DNA of 35,146 bases from an uncultured Parabacteroides sp. (GCA_910577325.1 CAJTMR010000031.1:1-35146); one strand, 5' to 3'; positions 7,425 to 17,372 are shown, counted from the stretch's first letter. The notes: generated from the sequence alone by a model not told the origin. A program made the numbers and translations.

Positions 7425-8233
7425 CCGTTTTCGGGGCGATGCTGCTCGCCACGCCGCTCGTCGGCGACAGCGGGTTGGCGAACGGAATCGTGACGGGGAA
7501 AATGTTCTGGTTCCAACTGTCGATGGTAGTGATGGCGATCGGGACAGCCGCAACGGGATGGCTCGGCGGGAGGAAGAGCATTTCGCTTGCGCTGCCGGAC
7601 GGGCTGTTGTTCCTCTTTGCCGGGATCACGCTCGCGACATACGATTGGCAGCTCGATCCCGAACCGGGGAAACTGCTTTTCGGCGGGCAGTTGGTCGTGT
7701 TGTGGTTCTTGTTGCGCTATTTCCTTGCGGAGGCTCCTTGCCTGAAATTCTTTTTCTTGTTTGTGATGATGCTCACCGGACTAATCGAAGCTGTCTGGGG
7801 AATGCAGCAGTTGCATGGCCATGCCTATTCCAACCATTCGCTTTTCCGGCTGACGGGTTCTTTCTTTAATCCGGGGCCTTACTGCGGATATCTGGCGGTT
7901 ATCCTGTCGGTTTGCCTGTGGACGGCGTTGCGGTTTCAAAAGGGTATGCGCTGTTTCGGCTGGGTATGCGCCGGAGCTATCCTGATTGTTTTGCCTGCCG
8001 GCATGAGCCGGTCGGCGTGGATGGCGGCGGTCGTGGCTTGTGGATGGGTGTCTTACTATCTGTTAGCCAAGTTGTATGCGGAGCCGACGTTCTGTCAAGT
8101 CGACAAATTGCAAGCGGCTGCCCGGTCTGTGCTGACCCGGGTTCCGAAGGTCGAAAGCACCGCTACCCGGGAGATGAAAGAAGAAATAAAAAAGATATTA
8201 GAAAAAAAACAGTTACGAATAGATCGTAATTAA
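7379..8233 (+). CDS. O-antigen ligase / Wzy_C-like membrane protein, internally shortened
   Basis: 284 residues with about seven hydrophobic segments. The motif LTGSFFNPGPYCGYL (near residues 158-172) followed by MSRSAW is typical of the Bacteroidales O-antigen ligase-like family. From memory, family members run to roughly 550-600 residues with a tetratricopeptide tail. Here, soon after MSRSAW the sequence passes to LAKLYAEPTF...VPKVESTATREMKEE, which resembles the extreme C-terminus of the full-length proteins. This looks like an in-frame internal deletion that removed the later membrane helices and the repeat domain. The gene follows the signal peptidase by 35 bases, as the last gene of the island. 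The family transfers glycans or other large donors; whether this short form is active is doubtful. Confidence 0.65.
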   Translation: MELKLHRHGIRIALASVFGAMLLATPLVGDSGLANGIVTGKMFWFQLSMVVMAIGTAATGWLGGRKSISLALPDGLLFLFAGITLATYDWQLDPEPGKLLFGGQLVVLWFLLRYFLAEAPCLKFFFLFVMMLTGLIEAVWGMQQLHGHAYSNHSLFRLTGSFFNPGPYCGYLAVILSVCLWTALRFQKGMRCFGWVCAGAILIVLPAGMSRSAWMAAVVACGWVSYYLLAKLYAEPTFCQVDKLQAAARSVLTRVPKVESTATREMKEEIKKILEKKQLRIDRN

Positions 8234-8243
8234 AATATGTTTG

Positions 8244-8251
8244 TATATTTG
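8244..8251 (+). promoter_or_regulatory. Possible -7 box of the efflux operon
   Basis: TATATTTG matches TAnnTTTG and lies 29 bases before the adaptor start. No TTG is found 19-21 bases upstream, so the promoter is incomplete or needs an activator. Confidence 0.4.
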
Positions 8252-8280
8252 TGAAACAACTTTGATAAAAACAATAAAAT

Positions 8281-9351
8281 ATGAAATACTACAAATTGTT
8301 TGCCATGCTGATTCTGGCTGGGATGATGGCTTGCTCCGGTGAAAAGAAAGAGAATGGTTCCGAAGAAAGCATAGAAACCGCTCTGCCTGATGAGACAAAT
8401 GAAGTGACTGTAATGGAGTTGAAAACGACAGAATTCAACCATGAGTTGATCAGTAACGGCAAACTGTCTGCCCGGAACTTTGTCGACCTGAAATTCGAAT
8501 CGCCTGAACCGATCGCCAGGATTTACGTCAAGAACGGCGATCGCGTGACGAAAGGGCAAAAGCTTGCGGAGCTTTCCACCTTCCGCCTTGCCGGTAAGAC
8601 GGCACAAGCCAAAGATGCGCTCGAACGTGCCAAGCTGGAATTGCAGGACGTCCTGATCGGACAGGGCTACAGACTGGAAGACTCGACGAAAATCCCCCCT
8701 GCAACCATGCAGTTGGTCAAGGTGAAAAGCGGGTATGAGCAGGCACTGATCTCCTGGCAACTCGCCGAATACGAGCAACGTAATGCCGTCCTTACCGCTC
8801 CTTTCGACGGTGTTGTCGCAAACCTGTTTGCCAAACAATTCAACACGGCTTCGACTTCGGAGGTTTTCTGTTCCATTATCGATACTCGTACATTGGAAGC
8901 CGCTTTCACTGTTTTGGAAAGTGAATTGCCGCTTATTAAAACAGGTGACCATGTTGAGGTAACTCCTTTTGCTTTGTCCGGCGTTACGGTTGACGGACGT
9001 ATATCCGAAATAAATCCGTTGGTGGACAAAGACGGGATGGTACAGGTGAAAGCCGCCGTGAACGATAGAGGCAAGTTGTTTGAAGGTATGAATGTACGTG
9101 TGAGTATCCATCGTTCGCTGGAAAAACAGTTGGTTGTCCCGAAAGGGGCTGTCGTCTTACGCTCAGGGAAGCAAGTGGTTTTCGTTTTGGACAGTACGAA
9201 GACAAAGGTAAATTGGGCTTATGTGCATACGGGTTTGGAAAATGCAGACAGCTATACGATTGTCGACGGGCTGAAAGATGGTGATTTCGTGATCACAAGC
9301 GGTAACATCAACTTGGCTCACGAGGCCCCGGTCAAGGTGATTGATAATTGA
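8281..9351 (+). CDS. RND efflux periplasmic adaptor (HlyD/AcrA family)
   Basis: 356 residues. Lipoprotein signal with lipobox MMAC (Cys18), as in AcrA-type adaptors. Domains in order: first half of the lipoyl domain (KLSARNFVDLKFESPEPI...VKNGDRVTKGQKLAEL), a rather short alpha-helical hairpin, the second lipoyl half (LTAPFDGVVANLFAK), a beta-barrel and a membrane-proximal domain ending in a DGLKDGDFVITSG strand. It links the inner-membrane pump to the outer-membrane channel. It is the first gene of a four-gene operon with two RND permeases, and 40 bases separate it from the first. The substrate cannot be read from sequence. Confidence 0.93.
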   Translation: MKYYKLFAMLILAGMMACSGEKKENGSEESIETALPDETNEVTVMELKTTEFNHELISNGKLSARNFVDLKFESPEPIARIYVKNGDRVTKGQKLAELSTFRLAGKTAQAKDALERAKLELQDVLIGQGYRLEDSTKIPPATMQLVKVKSGYEQALISWQLAEYEQRNAVLTAPFDGVVANLFAKQFNTASTSEVFCSIIDTRTLEAAFTVLESELPLIKTGDHVEVTPFALSGVTVDGRISEINPLVDKDGMVQVKAAVNDRGKLFEGMNVRVSIHRSLEKQLVVPKGAVVLRSGKQVVFVLDSTKTKVNWAYVHTGLENADSYTIVDGLKDGDFVITSGNINLAHEAPVKVIDN

Positions 9352-9391
9352 CAATGGATGATTCATAAATTATAAATCATAATTCTAATTC

Positions 9392-12300
9392 ATGATTAAG
9401 TTTCTACTACAACGCCCTATCGCGGTATTGATGGCTTTTACGGCTTGCTTTATCGTGGGATTGGTTACCTATTTTACCATTCCGGTGTCGTTGTTGCCGG
9501 ATATTGCAATCCCGGAAATCACCGTACAGGTGTCCGGCCAGAATACTTCGGCACGCGAACTGGAGAATACGGTAGTAAAAAACATCCGCCAGCAATTGAT
9601 GCAGGTTGCCAGCCTGCGTGACATCCATAGTGAGACACGCGACGGGGCTGCCGTCATACGCCTGAACTTCGATTTCGGGACGAATACGGATCTGGCCTTT
9701 ATCGAAGTCAACGAGAAGATAGACGCCGCCATGAACTACCTGCCGCGTGAAGTGGAACGCCCACGGGTAATCAAAGCCAGTGCGACCGATATTCCGGTGT
9801 TCTGCCTGAACCTGACATTGAAAGGTGAAAGAGGAAAGGCCGTACAAGGTAGTTCCCGGCAGGAAGACGAACACGCTTTCCTCGACCTTTGCCAGTTTGC
9901 CGAGACGGTGATCAAACGCCGGATCGAACAACTGCCCGAAGTGGCGATGGTAGATGTAACAGGAGTGCTGAAACGGCACTTGCAGATCGTCCCGGACATG
10001 CAACTGCTGAAAATGTCGGAGATCACACTCGATGATTTGGAGGCGGCGCTGGCATCCAACAATATTGAACCGGGCAGCATGACCGTACGCGACGGCTATT
10101 ATGAGTACAACATCAAGTTCTCTACATTGCTGCGTACGCCGGAAGACGTCGAGAATATCTATATCCGGAAAAACAACCGTATCTTCCAATTGAAAGACTT
10201 GGCACGTATCTCCGTCATGCCGGAGAAAGAGACCGGGGCTTCCCTTTCCAACGGGAAACGGGCTGTGACGCTGGCAGTAATCAAGCAAGCGGATGAAAAC
10301 ATGGACAACATGAAGGTCGCACTGCAAGAGGTGACCGAATATTTCGCTTCCGTCTATCCGGATATAGATTTCAGTATCAGCCGCAATCAAACGGAATTGC
10401 TCGATTATACCATCTCGAACCTGAAGCAGAACCTGTCGTTGGGCTTTCTCTTTATCTTCATTGTGGCGATCCTTTTCTTGGGGGATGCCAAGAGCCCGGT
10501 CGTGATCGGAATGAGCATGGTGGCGAGCTTGATTATCAGTTTCCTGTTTTTCTATCTGTGTAAGATGTCGCTCAACATCATCTCAATCTCCGGTTTGATT
10601 CTGGCTTTGGGTATGATGATCGACAGTTCGATTATCGTAACGGAAAACATCACCCAATACAGGGCACGCGGAGATTCGCTGGAAGAGGCTTGTAACAGAG
10701 GGACGACCGAGGTAATCACTCCGATGCTGAGCTCCACTTTTACGACGATCGCCGTGTTCGTCCCGCTGGTGTTCATGAGCGGGATAGCGGGAGCGATCTT
10801 TTTTGACCAGGCTTTTGCCGTCACAGTCGGGCTGATGGTTTCCTATTTCACGGGAATCATGTTGTTGCCGGTGCTTTATAAATTGATATACAGCATTCCG
10901 GACTTCAAAAGCAAGAAGATCAATTTGCGAATCAACAACTTGGTGAAAGAACATACGTTGGACCGTTTTTATGACGCCGGAGTGGATTTCGTGTTCCGTC
11001 ATAAAACGGCAAGTCTGGTTTTTATTGTCGTTACACTTCCGCTTTGTGCCTTTTTGTTCTACGGAATACCTAAAAGCCGTATGCCGGAGATCGATCAGAA
11101 CGAACTGGTCGCCTATGTGGAATGGAATGAAAACATCCATATTGATGAAAACCGGACCCGCGTCAGCCAGCTATTCGCATTTATCGACAATCAGGTGCAA
11201 GAGCATACGGCTTATGTCGGCCAGCAGCAATTCTTGTTGAACCGGGAACGTGAAATGTCGGTTTCCGAAAGCGAACTGTATTTCAAGACGGAGAAACCGG
11301 CCGGAATCGTCCCTTTGCAAAAATCGGTGGAAAAATGGATCAGAACGCATTATCCGATGGCCGTGATCACTTTTTCGCCTCCTGAAACGGTATTCGAGAA
11401 GTTGTTTGTGACGGGTGAGGCCGACCTTGTCGCTGAGTTGTACACCCGTAGTAAAACCGAAGCGCCGGAAGCCTCCGTCTTGCATAAGATGGAACGGCAA
11501 ATAGAAGCGAAAACCGGTTTGACACCTGTCGGCATAGCCTTCGACAATCAGTTTAACATCACGATAGACAGGCAGAAACTTCTGCTTTATGGCGTCAACT
11601 ATAGCGAAGTGTACCGGTTGTTGAAAACGGCTTTCAAGGAGAATGAAGTGGCGACGCTCCGTTCCTACCAGCAATATCTGCCGATCGCATTGGCCGGGAA
11701 AGAACAAACGGTCAACGAGGTCTTGCAGAAAACATTGGTGAACACAGTTCCCGATACGGAAGGCAATGTACGATATATCCCGTTGCAATCGTTGGTACGT
11801 GTCACTTTGGGAGAGGACCTGAAAACGATTACGGCGGGGAAGAACGGAGAATATATTCCGTTCAGTTTCTACGATGTCAACAATGCCGGGCAGTTGATGG
11901 AAGATGTGAAAAAGGAGGTCGGTACCAGTTGGGATGTCGATTTTTCAGGTAGCTTCTTTTCCAATCAGCAGATGCTGAACGAACTGGTCGTGATTTTGTT
12001 CATTTCGATCCTGCTGATGTATTTCATTCTGGCAGCCCAGTTTGAAAGTTTCCTGCAACCGCTTATCGTGTTGCTTGAAATCCCGATCGACGTGGCAGCT
12101 TCCTTGTTGGTGTTGTGGATATGCGGTCATACCATGAATCTGATGAGTGCCATCGGGATCGTCGTGACTTGCGGTATCATCATCAACGACTCTATTCTGA
12201 AACTGGATGCCATCAATGAACTGCGGAAAGGGGGAGTCCCGCTTATGGAAGCCATACATGAGGCCGGACGGCGACGCTTGCGCCCTATTATCATGACATC

Positions 12301-12487
12301 ATTGACGACTATATTCGGAATGGTTCCGCTGCTTTTCACGTTCGATATGGGCAGCGAGCTGCAAAAACCTCTCTCCATCGCCATGATCTCGGCTATGTTG
12401 GTCGGTACGGCAGTCAGCCTTTTCGTCATACCGCTGATATATTGGTTTATTTATCGTAAACATGATGTGAAAAAAGTTGAAAATTGA
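9392..12487 (+). CDS. RND efflux permease 1
   Basis: 1031 residues, the usual length. It has the typical opening (MIKFLLQRPIAVLMAF), two large periplasmic loops and twelve membrane helices in two homologous halves. In helix 4, the AcrB pair Asp407-Asp408 corresponds to Asp411-Ser412 (MMIDSSIIVTEN). In helix 10, the position of AcrB Lys940 appears to be Asn (GIIINDSILKLD). The proton relay therefore differs from AcrB, with a single helix-4 Asp as in CusA-type and many Bacteroidetes pumps. It is driven by the proton gradient and works with the adaptor upstream and the channel downstream. Drug, bile-acid or lipid substrates are all possible. Confidence 0.95.
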   Translation: MIKFLLQRPIAVLMAFTACFIVGLVTYFTIPVSLLPDIAIPEITVQVSGQNTSARELENTVVKNIRQQLMQVASLRDIHSETRDGAAVIRLNFDFGTNTDLAFIEVNEKIDAAMNYLPREVERPRVIKASATDIPVFCLNLTLKGERGKAVQGSSRQEDEHAFLDLCQFAETVIKRRIEQLPEVAMVDVTGVLKRHLQIVPDMQLLKMSEITLDDLEAALASNNIEPGSMTVRDGYYEYNIKFSTLLRTPEDVENIYIRKNNRIFQLKDLARISVMPEKETGASLSNGKRAVTLAVIKQADENMDNMKVALQEVTEYFASVYPDIDFSISRNQTELLDYTISNLKQNLSLGFLFIFIVAILFLGDAKSPVVIGMSMVASLIISFLFFYLCKMSLNIISISGLILALGMMIDSSIIVTENITQYRARGDSLEEACNRGTTEVITPMLSSTFTTIAVFVPLVFMSGIAGAIFFDQAFAVTVGLMVSYFTGIMLLPVLYKLIYSIPDFKSKKINLRINNLVKEHTLDRFYDAGVDFVFRHKTASLVFIVVTLPLCAFLFYGIPKSRMPEIDQNELVAYVEWNENIHIDENRTRVSQLFAFIDNQVQEHTAYVGQQQFLLNREREMSVSESELYFKTEKPAGIVPLQKSVEKWIRTHYPMAVITFSPPETVFEKLFVTGEADLVAELYTRSKTEAPEASVLHKMERQIEAKTGLTPVGIAFDNQFNITIDRQKLLLYGVNYSEVYRLLKTAFKENEVATLRSYQQYLPIALAGKEQTVNEVLQKTLVNTVPDTEGNVRYIPLQSLVRVTLGEDLKTITAGKNGEYIPFSFYDVNNAGQLMEDVKKEVGTSWDVDFSGSFFSNQQMLNELVVILFISILLMYFILAAQFESFLQPLIVLLEIPIDVAASLLVLWICGHTMNLMSAIGIVVTCGIIINDSILKLDAINELRKGGVPLMEAIHEAGRRRLRPIIMTSLTTIFGMVPLLFTFDMGSELQKPLSIAMISAMLVGTAVSLFVIPLIYWFIYRKHDVKKVEN

Positions 12488-12492
12488 AAGTT

Positions 12493-13986
12493 ATGGATAG
12501 AAAGTGTATATACAATTGCAGATATGTCATCACGCTGTTGATGCTTTTATGTGTACTTCCGGGGAAAGCGCAACTCACGCTGACATTGGAACGGACGATC
12601 ACGCTGGCAGCGGACAGTTCGCTGGATGCTTTCCGGTACAAGAACATGTACCTGGCCGGATACTGGGAATACCGGACTTATAAGGCCGGCCGTCTGCCGA
12701 GCCTGACCCTGAACCTGACGCCGGCGCAATACCGTCGTTATTTTACCCAGCGATACGATTCGGATGCCGATATCGACGTATATAGAAAGCAACAGTCGTT
12801 TTATGCGGGGGGACAATTGGAAATCGAACAGAATTTCGACCTCTTGGGCGGTACGTTCTATTTGGACACGGACTTGGATTATATGCGCTATTTCGGTGAC
12901 CAGACCTATAACCAGTTTTCATCGGTTCCGATCCGCCTTGGCTACCAGCAAAATTTGTTGGGGTATAATGCCTTTAAATGGGAGCGGAAAATCGAACCGT
13001 TGAAATACGAGAAAGTCAAGAAAGAACTATTATATAATGTCGAGCAGATGAGCGAGCAGGCGACAACCTATTTCTTTGCTTTGGCGATGGCACAGGTGGA
13101 ATATGATCTGGCCAAGGAAAATGTCGCCACGACCGACACGTTATACCGTACAGGGCAGGAGCGGCATAAGATCGCTTCCATCAGCCAGGCGGACTTGTTG
13201 ACGCTGAAACTGGATGCCGTGAACGCACGTAACACGTTGAAGAATGCCGAAATCGCCCTGAAACGTGCCATGTTCAGCCTTGCCTCTTACCTGAACTTTG
13301 ACAAAAATACGGAAATTCGCCTGCGTCTTCCGAGCCGTCCACGCGATATGGAGATTTCGGTCGACAAAGCGCTTGAACTGGCACGGGCGAACAATCCGAC
13401 CTTCTTGGAACTGCGCCAGCAAATACTGGAAGCCCGGCAGCAGGTCGATAAGACGAAGAAAGAATCAATGTTCAACGCGCAGGTGAATGCCAGTGTCGGA
13501 TTCAATCAGGTATCCAAGAGCATACAAGACGCTTATAAGAATCTGCAACAGCAGGAAATCGTCTCTTTGTCCGTTTCGATCCCATTGGTGGACTGGGGAG
13601 TGCGAAAAGGAAAGCATAATATCGCCAAGAACAACTTGCTTGTCACCGAAACATCAGCTAAACAAAAAGAACTGACGGTCGAAGAAGATGTGATTATGAC
13701 GGTTGGAGACTTCAATATCCAGCAAGCCCTGATCGGGAGTGCCGAAGAAGCGGTAGATCTGGCAGAAACGGCCTATAGTGAAACCAAGCAGCGGTTCATG
13801 ATCGGAAAGGCGGATATCAATAGCCTCACCCTTTCGTTGAACCGTCAGCAAGAGGCGCAGCGAAACTATATTTCAGCTTTGCAGAACTACTGGTTGAGTT
13901 ATTATAAGATCCGCAAACTAACGTTGCATGATTTCGAGACGGGAGTTTCCCTTTCGAACGAGTTCGAGTATAAGTACGGATTGTAA
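12493..13986 (+). CDS. TolC-family outer-membrane efflux channel
   Basis: 497 residues from the ATG at 12493, five bases after the permease stop; an upstream in-frame TTG at 12484 overlaps that stop and is less likely. A Sec signal peptide (about residues 1-27, ending GKAQ) is followed by two outer-membrane-efflux-protein halves with long coiled-coil helices, for example KVKKELLYNVEQMSEQAT and a second copy containing QRFMIGKADINSL, the usual mark of the family. It forms the trimeric outer-membrane exit duct. It sits between the two RND permease genes, so it probably serves both. Confidence 0.93.
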   Translation: MDRKCIYNCRYVITLLMLLCVLPGKAQLTLTLERTITLAADSSLDAFRYKNMYLAGYWEYRTYKAGRLPSLTLNLTPAQYRRYFTQRYDSDADIDVYRKQQSFYAGGQLEIEQNFDLLGGTFYLDTDLDYMRYFGDQTYNQFSSVPIRLGYQQNLLGYNAFKWERKIEPLKYEKVKKELLYNVEQMSEQATTYFFALAMAQVEYDLAKENVATTDTLYRTGQERHKIASISQADLLTLKLDAVNARNTLKNAEIALKRAMFSLASYLNFDKNTEIRLRLPSRPRDMEISVDKALELARANNPTFLELRQQILEARQQVDKTKKESMFNAQVNASVGFNQVSKSIQDAYKNLQQQEIVSLSVSIPLVDWGVRKGKHNIAKNNLLVTETSAKQKELTVEEDVIMTVGDFNIQQALIGSAEEAVDLAETAYSETKQRFMIGKADINSLTLSLNRQQEAQRNYISALQNYWLSYYKIRKLTLHDFETGVSLSNEFEYKYGL

Positions 13987-13996
13987 TAAAGAATGA

Positions 13997-16900
13997 ATGA
14001 TGAGTGCATCTCCTAAAATATCCTCTTTCACCATCATCGTCACCTTTCTTTGTGTGGCGCTGGCGGGAATCGCCTTTGTTCCGTTGTTGCCGATCAAGCT
14101 GTCGCCATCACGTACGCTGCCGCAACTGACCGTCAGCTATAACATGCCGGGCAACTCGTCACGAGTGATAGAGATGGAGGTGACCTCGCGCCTCGAAGCG
14201 ATGCTGGCACGTATCAAGGGGATCAAGGAGATCAAGTCCACTTCCGGCAATGGTTGGGGGTATGTGACGCTTGAACTGGACAAGCATACCAATATCGATG
14301 CCGCCCGTTTCGAAGCGTCTACTATCATTCGCCAGACATGGCCCGGCTTGCCGGACGGGCTGAGTTATCCGGTTCTGGAAATGAGCCGGCCGGATGATAA
14401 GGAAGCACGGCCTTTCATGAGCTACACGTTGAATGCGGCAGCCACTCCCATCTTCATACAACGTTTTGCCGAAGACCAAATAAAACCCCGTCTTAGCGGC
14501 ATTCCCGGTATCTATCGTATCGATGTCAGCGGTGCTACCCCGATGGAATGGAGGCTGGAATATGACAATCGCCAACTGGTGACGTTGGGAATCACTATCC
14601 AGGATATACAAACGGCCATCAGCCAGTATTACCAAAAGGAATTCTTAGGGACGGGAAATGTGGAGACCCAGTTGGCAACTTTGCACAAAGGAGGAAAAAG
14701 TAGCCAGTGGATACGTCTTGCCTTGATTCCGGAAAGTGAAAAAGAGGGCTTTAACCCGTCGCTCATCACTGTCTTGAACAAAAACGGGAAGCTTGTCCGT
14801 CTCGACCAACTGCTGAAAGTAACCCGGCAGGAAGAGGCTCCGCAGCGCTATTACCGTATCAACGGGCTGAACTCCATATATCTCTCCATCCGTGCCGAGG
14901 AGACGGCAAACCAGTTGGAGCTTGCCAAACAGGTGAAAGCCGAAATGGAGCATATACGAACTTTGCTCCCGGCTGGTTATGAAATACATACCAGTTACGA
15001 TGCAACCGAATTTATTCAGGATGAGCTGAACAAGATTTATATCCGCACGGGGCTTACCGTCTTGATTCTGCTGCTGTTTGTCTTGCTGATCACACGCGAG
15101 CTTAAATATCTGTTGCTGATCGTCATCAGCCTTTCGATCAATCTTTGTATCGCGGTCATACTATATTATCTGTTAGGATTGGAGATGCAGCTCTATTCGT
15201 TGGCAGGTGTCACGATCTCGCTCAGCCTTGTGATTGACAATACGATTGTTATGACGGAGCATATTCGGAACCGACATGACCGGAAGGCGATCCTCTCCAT
15301 ATTGACCGCCACTTTGACAACGATGGGCGCGTTGGTCATAATTTTCTTCTTGGATGAAAAGATACGTCTCAACTTGCAGGATTTCGCGGCTGTCGTTATC
15401 ATCAATTTAGGGGTTTCCTTATTGATTGCGCTTTTCTTGGTGCCCGCTTTGATCGACAAGCTGAACTTGGAATGGAAGAGGAGCGGGAAAAGGAAAATGC
15501 CCGAAGATGAGGTGCAAAATACTTGGAAAAGCCGGTTCAGAAGGGGGACGAATCGTTTTCTCAAACGTTTTCCCGTTTATTGCAACCGATATTATCAAAG
15601 GCAGATCAATTTCTTTTGCGGTTGGAAGAAACTGGCATGTTTCGTTCTACTGCTTGCATTTGGTATCCCGGTTTTCTTGTTGCCGGAGAAGATCGAATAC
15701 GACACGAAAGATAAAAAGAAGATCTACACGGCAACCGACTCCCTGCTGATCGGGAAATACAATAAATTCGCCTCCAACGAAACATATAAGGAAAAAGTCA
15801 AACCCATTGTCGACAAGGTGTTGGGCGGAACCCTGCGCTTATTCGTCCAGAAAGTATATGAGGGTAGTTACTTCACCCGCAACGAAGAAACAGTTCTGTC
15901 TGTCAGTGCATCGCTTCCGAACGGGACGACTTTGCCACAAATGAATACTTTGATGGGACGGATGGAGGCCTATCTCAGTACCTTCAAAGAGATACGCCAG
16001 TTCCAAACGAACGTCTACAGCGCACGTCAAGCCGGTATTCGTATCTATTTCACGAAAGAGAGCGAACGAAGCGGTTTCCCGTACACCCTCAAAAGCAAAA
16101 TCATTAGCAAAGCACTCGAGTTGGGAGGGGGGAGCTGGCAAGTCTACGGTTTGCAGGATCAGGGATTCAGCAATGATGTGCGCGAAGGAGCCGGTTCTTT
16201 CCGCATTGAAATGTACGGTTACAACTACGACGAACTGTATGAATGGGCAGAACGGTTGAAAGCCAAGTTGCTTACCCATCGCCGTATCAAGGAGGTGCTG
16301 ATCAACTCGGAATTTTCGTGGTGGAAAGATGATTATCAGGAGTTTTACTTCAATCTCAACAAAGCTCGCTTGGCACAGGAGGACATACAGCCGATCGATC
16401 TTTTCGCCTCCGTCAATCCTGTTTTCGGGAAGGATATTTATGCCGGAACGATCGTTGTGAACGAAGAGACGGAGAAATTGAAACTATCTTCCCGCCAGTC
16501 GCAGGAATACGATGTGTGGAGCATGCAGTATGTCCCACAGGCGATCGATGGCAAACCTTATAAGCTGGCGGAACTCGCCAGTGTCGAAAAGGGGCAGATG
16601 CCGCAGAAGGTCTGTAAGGTAAACCAGCAATACCGCCTCTGCCTGCAATATGAATATATTGGAGCTTCCAACCAAGGGAACAAGATACAGGAGCGCGACT
16701 TGAAGGAAATCAATGCCATATTGCCGATGGGTTATATCGCCAAATCGGAAAGTGCTTATTGGCACTGGGACAAAAAGGATAATAAACAATACTTTCTGTT
16801 ATTGTTGATCATCGTCATTATCTTCTTTACCACCAGTATTCTGTTCAATTCGCTGAGGCAGCCGTTGGCTGTTATTTTTGTGATACCGATATCTTACATC

Positions 16901-17287
16901 GGCGTGTTCCTTACGTTCTATTGGTTCAAATTGAATTTCGACCAAGGAGGATTTGCCTCTTTTGTCCTTCTGTGTGGTATTACCGTGAACGCCAGTATTT
17001 ATATTTTGAATGAATACAATCAAATCCGCCTGCGCAAGCCGCTGATGTCGTCTTATAGAGCATACCTGAAAGCTTGGAATGCGAAAGTCATACCGATTTT
17101 CCTGACCGTTGTTTCTACCATCCTGGGCTTTATTCCGTTTATGTTGGGCCCTGATAAGGAGGCTTTTTGGTTTCCGCTGGCCGCCGGGACCATAGGAGGA
17201 CTCGTTATGTCTATTTTGGGAATCTTCCTCTATCTTCCGATTTTCACGCTGAAAAGAACGAAGAGTATCCATAATCGCAAAACATAG
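13997..17287 (+). CDS. RND efflux permease 2
   Basis: 1096 residues, starting 10 bases after the channel gene with two adjacent ATGs. It is a full RND permease with N-terminal helix, porter domains and twelve membrane helices, but only distantly similar to permease 1. Helix 4 reads LVIDNTIVMTEH (Asp414, with Asn at the AcrB Asp408 position) and helix 10 reads GITVNASIYILNE (Asn at the Lys940 position). A charged, hydrophilic segment of some 40 residues joins the two halves. Two unlike permeases sharing one adaptor and channel recall MdtB/MdtC, which form a mixed trimer; whether these two do so is unknown. It ends the operon; no strong terminator is visible before rpmH. Confidence 0.93.
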   Translation: MMSASPKISSFTIIVTFLCVALAGIAFVPLLPIKLSPSRTLPQLTVSYNMPGNSSRVIEMEVTSRLEAMLARIKGIKEIKSTSGNGWGYVTLELDKHTNIDAARFEASTIIRQTWPGLPDGLSYPVLEMSRPDDKEARPFMSYTLNAAATPIFIQRFAEDQIKPRLSGIPGIYRIDVSGATPMEWRLEYDNRQLVTLGITIQDIQTAISQYYQKEFLGTGNVETQLATLHKGGKSSQWIRLALIPESEKEGFNPSLITVLNKNGKLVRLDQLLKVTRQEEAPQRYYRINGLNSIYLSIRAEETANQLELAKQVKAEMEHIRTLLPAGYEIHTSYDATEFIQDELNKIYIRTGLTVLILLLFVLLITRELKYLLLIVISLSINLCIAVILYYLLGLEMQLYSLAGVTISLSLVIDNTIVMTEHIRNRHDRKAILSILTATLTTMGALVIIFFLDEKIRLNLQDFAAVVIINLGVSLLIALFLVPALIDKLNLEWKRSGKRKMPEDEVQNTWKSRFRRGTNRFLKRFPVYCNRYYQRQINFFCGWKKLACFVLLLAFGIPVFLLPEKIEYDTKDKKKIYTATDSLLIGKYNKFASNETYKEKVKPIVDKVLGGTLRLFVQKVYEGSYFTRNEETVLSVSASLPNGTTLPQMNTLMGRMEAYLSTFKEIRQFQTNVYSARQAGIRIYFTKESERSGFPYTLKSKIISKALELGGGSWQVYGLQDQGFSNDVREGAGSFRIEMYGYNYDELYEWAERLKAKLLTHRRIKEVLINSEFSWWKDDYQEFYFNLNKARLAQEDIQPIDLFASVNPVFGKDIYAGTIVVNEETEKLKLSSRQSQEYDVWSMQYVPQAIDGKPYKLAELASVEKGQMPQKVCKVNQQYRLCLQYEYIGASNQGNKIQERDLKEINAILPMGYIAKSESAYWHWDKKDNKQYFLLLLIIVIIFFTTSILFNSLRQPLAVIFVIPISYIGVFLTFYWFKLNFDQGGFASFVLLCGITVNASIYILNEYNQIRLRKPLMSSYRAYLKAWNAKVIPIFLTVVSTILGFIPFMLGPDKEAFWFPLAAGTIGGLVMSILGIFLYLPIFTLKRTKSIHNRKT

Positions 17288-17341
17288 TATGTCCGCTAAT
17301 TGAAAAACAGATGGGCAGGAGTAAAGTTTTTCTTGCAACTC

Positions 17342-17372
17342 TTTGTTTATTAAAAAAAAGCCTCTATCTTTG
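17342..17372 (+). promoter_or_regulatory. Strong Bacteroidetes promoter of rpmH
   Basis: TTTG at 17342-17345, 19 bases, then TATCTTTG at 17365-17372: a full consensus match. The leader to the rpmH start is about 45 bases. Confidence 0.8.
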
